A DNA stretch of 64,000 nt, from NCBI GenBank assembly GCA_963680875.1, contig OY804580.1, forward strand, positions 92,967,353 to 93,031,352, read 5' to 3'. The stretch comes from Bathymodiolus brooksi (taxonomy: Eukaryota > Mollusca > Bivalvia > Mytilida > Modiolidae). The notes under the pieces were generated by a model that saw nothing but the letters and a program-made list of their open reading frames with translations, did not search any database and had not been told where the DNA came from. Shown in pieces: positions 63,499 through 64,000 of the stretch. The first letter of the stretch is position 1. Each line of letters opens with the position of its first letter. A program made the position numbers and the translations under genes.

Positions 63499-64000
63499 TT
63501 AAGGTTGTTTTTGTACTACAGGAATGGTTCCTGTATTCTGTGCTATATCATATTTATCATAAGGTTGTTTCTGTTCTACAGGAATGGTTCCTGTATTATG
63601 TGCTATATCATATTTGTCGTAAGGTTGTTTCTGTTCTACAGGAATGGTTCCTGTATTATGTGCTATATCATATATGTCATACGGTTGTTTTTGTTCTACA
63701 GGAATGGTTCCTGTATTCTGTACTATATCATATTTGTCATAATGTTGTTTCTGTTCTACAGGAATGGTTCCTGTATTATGTGATATATCATATTTGTCGT
63801 AAGGTTGTTTTTGTTCTACAGAAATGGTTCCTGTATTATTTGCTATATCATATTTGTCATAATGTTGTTTCTGTTCTACAGGAACGGTTCCTGTATTTTG
63901 TGCTATATCATATTTGTCATAGGGTTGTTTCTGTTCTACAGGAATGGTTCCTTTATTCTGTGCTATATCATATTTGTCATAAGGTTGTTTCTCTTCTATA

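Larger units (their letters stand above)
1..64000. repeat. 60-bp tandem satellite/minisatellite array filling the window
   Basis: Every part of the window is a variant of one 60-bp unit. On the + strand the unit reads ggttcctgtattctgtgcta, then tatcatatttgtcataaggt, then tgtttctgttctacaggaat. About 1,060 units follow head to tail with no unique sequence between them. The first and last bases are mid-unit, so the array extends past both window edges. Most unit variants are substitutions at recurrent sites: tgtgcta/tgtacta/tgtgtta, gtcataagg/gtcgtaagg/gtcataatg, and gtttctg/gtttttg. A minority of units are 59, 61 or 58 bp. The consensus is about 35% G+C with T far exceeding A on the + strand. 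This fits eukaryotic satellite DNA or a giant repeat-coding exon. I do not recognise the family. Confidence 0.97.

Noticed and set aside
1..64000. CRISPR array
   Set aside because: Units abut directly with no unique spacers between conserved repeats. Variation is by scattered substitution, and no cas-like gene is present.
1..64000. Bacterial or phage origin
   Set aside because: There is no ribosome-binding or operon structure and no unique gene in 64 kb, only a 60-bp repeat. This fits eukaryotic satellite DNA better, although the species is unknown.
1..64000. A transposon or retroelement inside the array
   Set aside because: No terminal repeats, target-site duplications, transposase or reverse-transcriptase motifs were seen, and no stretch departs from the 60-bp unit.
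1..64000. Human-type satellite II/III, because of the recurring GGAAT
   Set aside because: GGAAT appears once per 60-bp unit as part of the dyad, not as a 5-bp tandem repeat. The rest of the unit does not resemble that family.
1..64000. A novel multi-gene biological system
   Set aside because: No second component was found: no enzyme, RNA gene or regulatory gene in any frame. The interesting features are the repeat architecture, the dyad and the possible repeat protein frame.

Overview
The whole window is one repeat array. Every line I read is a variant of a single 60-bp unit, so there are roughly 1,060 units in 64 kb. I found no unique sequence, no conventional gene, no RNA gene, no transposon and no CRISPR array. 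The consensus unit is about 35% G+C, counted from one consensus unit. It is strongly strand-asymmetric: the + strand has about 27 T and 12 A per unit. An uninterrupted array this long points to eukaryotic satellite or minisatellite DNA, or a very large repeat-coding exon. The sequence does not reveal the species.

Layout: two kinds of stretch alternate. The 'alpha' stretches fill most of 1-18,300, 20,200-40,600, 42,400-47,900 and about 50,300-51,800. They carry units with one-base insertions or deletions and many stop codons in the only repeat frame that looks protein-like. The 'beta' stretches lie at about 18,300-20,200, 40,600-42,400, 47,900-50,200 and 51,800-64,000. They are marked by units ending tgtcctacagg, tgtactacagg or tgtaccacagg and are cleaner. 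Repeats are nested: 60-bp units; blocks of 1.4-3.4 kb delimited by a 61-bp marker unit; a 6,178-bp repeat; and a 22,254-bp higher-order repeat. The largest repeat is present almost twice with about nine substitutions noticed over some 19 kb. A third partial copy of its last 6 kb follows at 44,247-50,261. The right end has its own 3,960-, 4,801-, 1,860- and 720-bp duplications.

Coding potential: because the consensus unit is a multiple of three and stop-free in three of six frames, long open frames are expected by construction and mean little. The minus-strand frame gives a hydrophilic 20-residue repeat (GTIPVEQKQPYDKYDIAQNT) without Cys, Trp or Met, which resembles a low-complexity structural or surface repeat. 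It is broken repeatedly in the alpha stretches but stays open for 862 codons at 60,913-63,498. The two open + strand frames give Phe/Tyr/Ile/Cys-rich repeats that I regard as antisense artefacts. The best-supported structural signal beyond periodicity is a perfect 8-bp inverted repeat around a 3-nt centre in the consensus unit, TACAGGAA-TGG-TTCCTGTA, repeated hundreds of times. I see no evidence for a multi-gene system.
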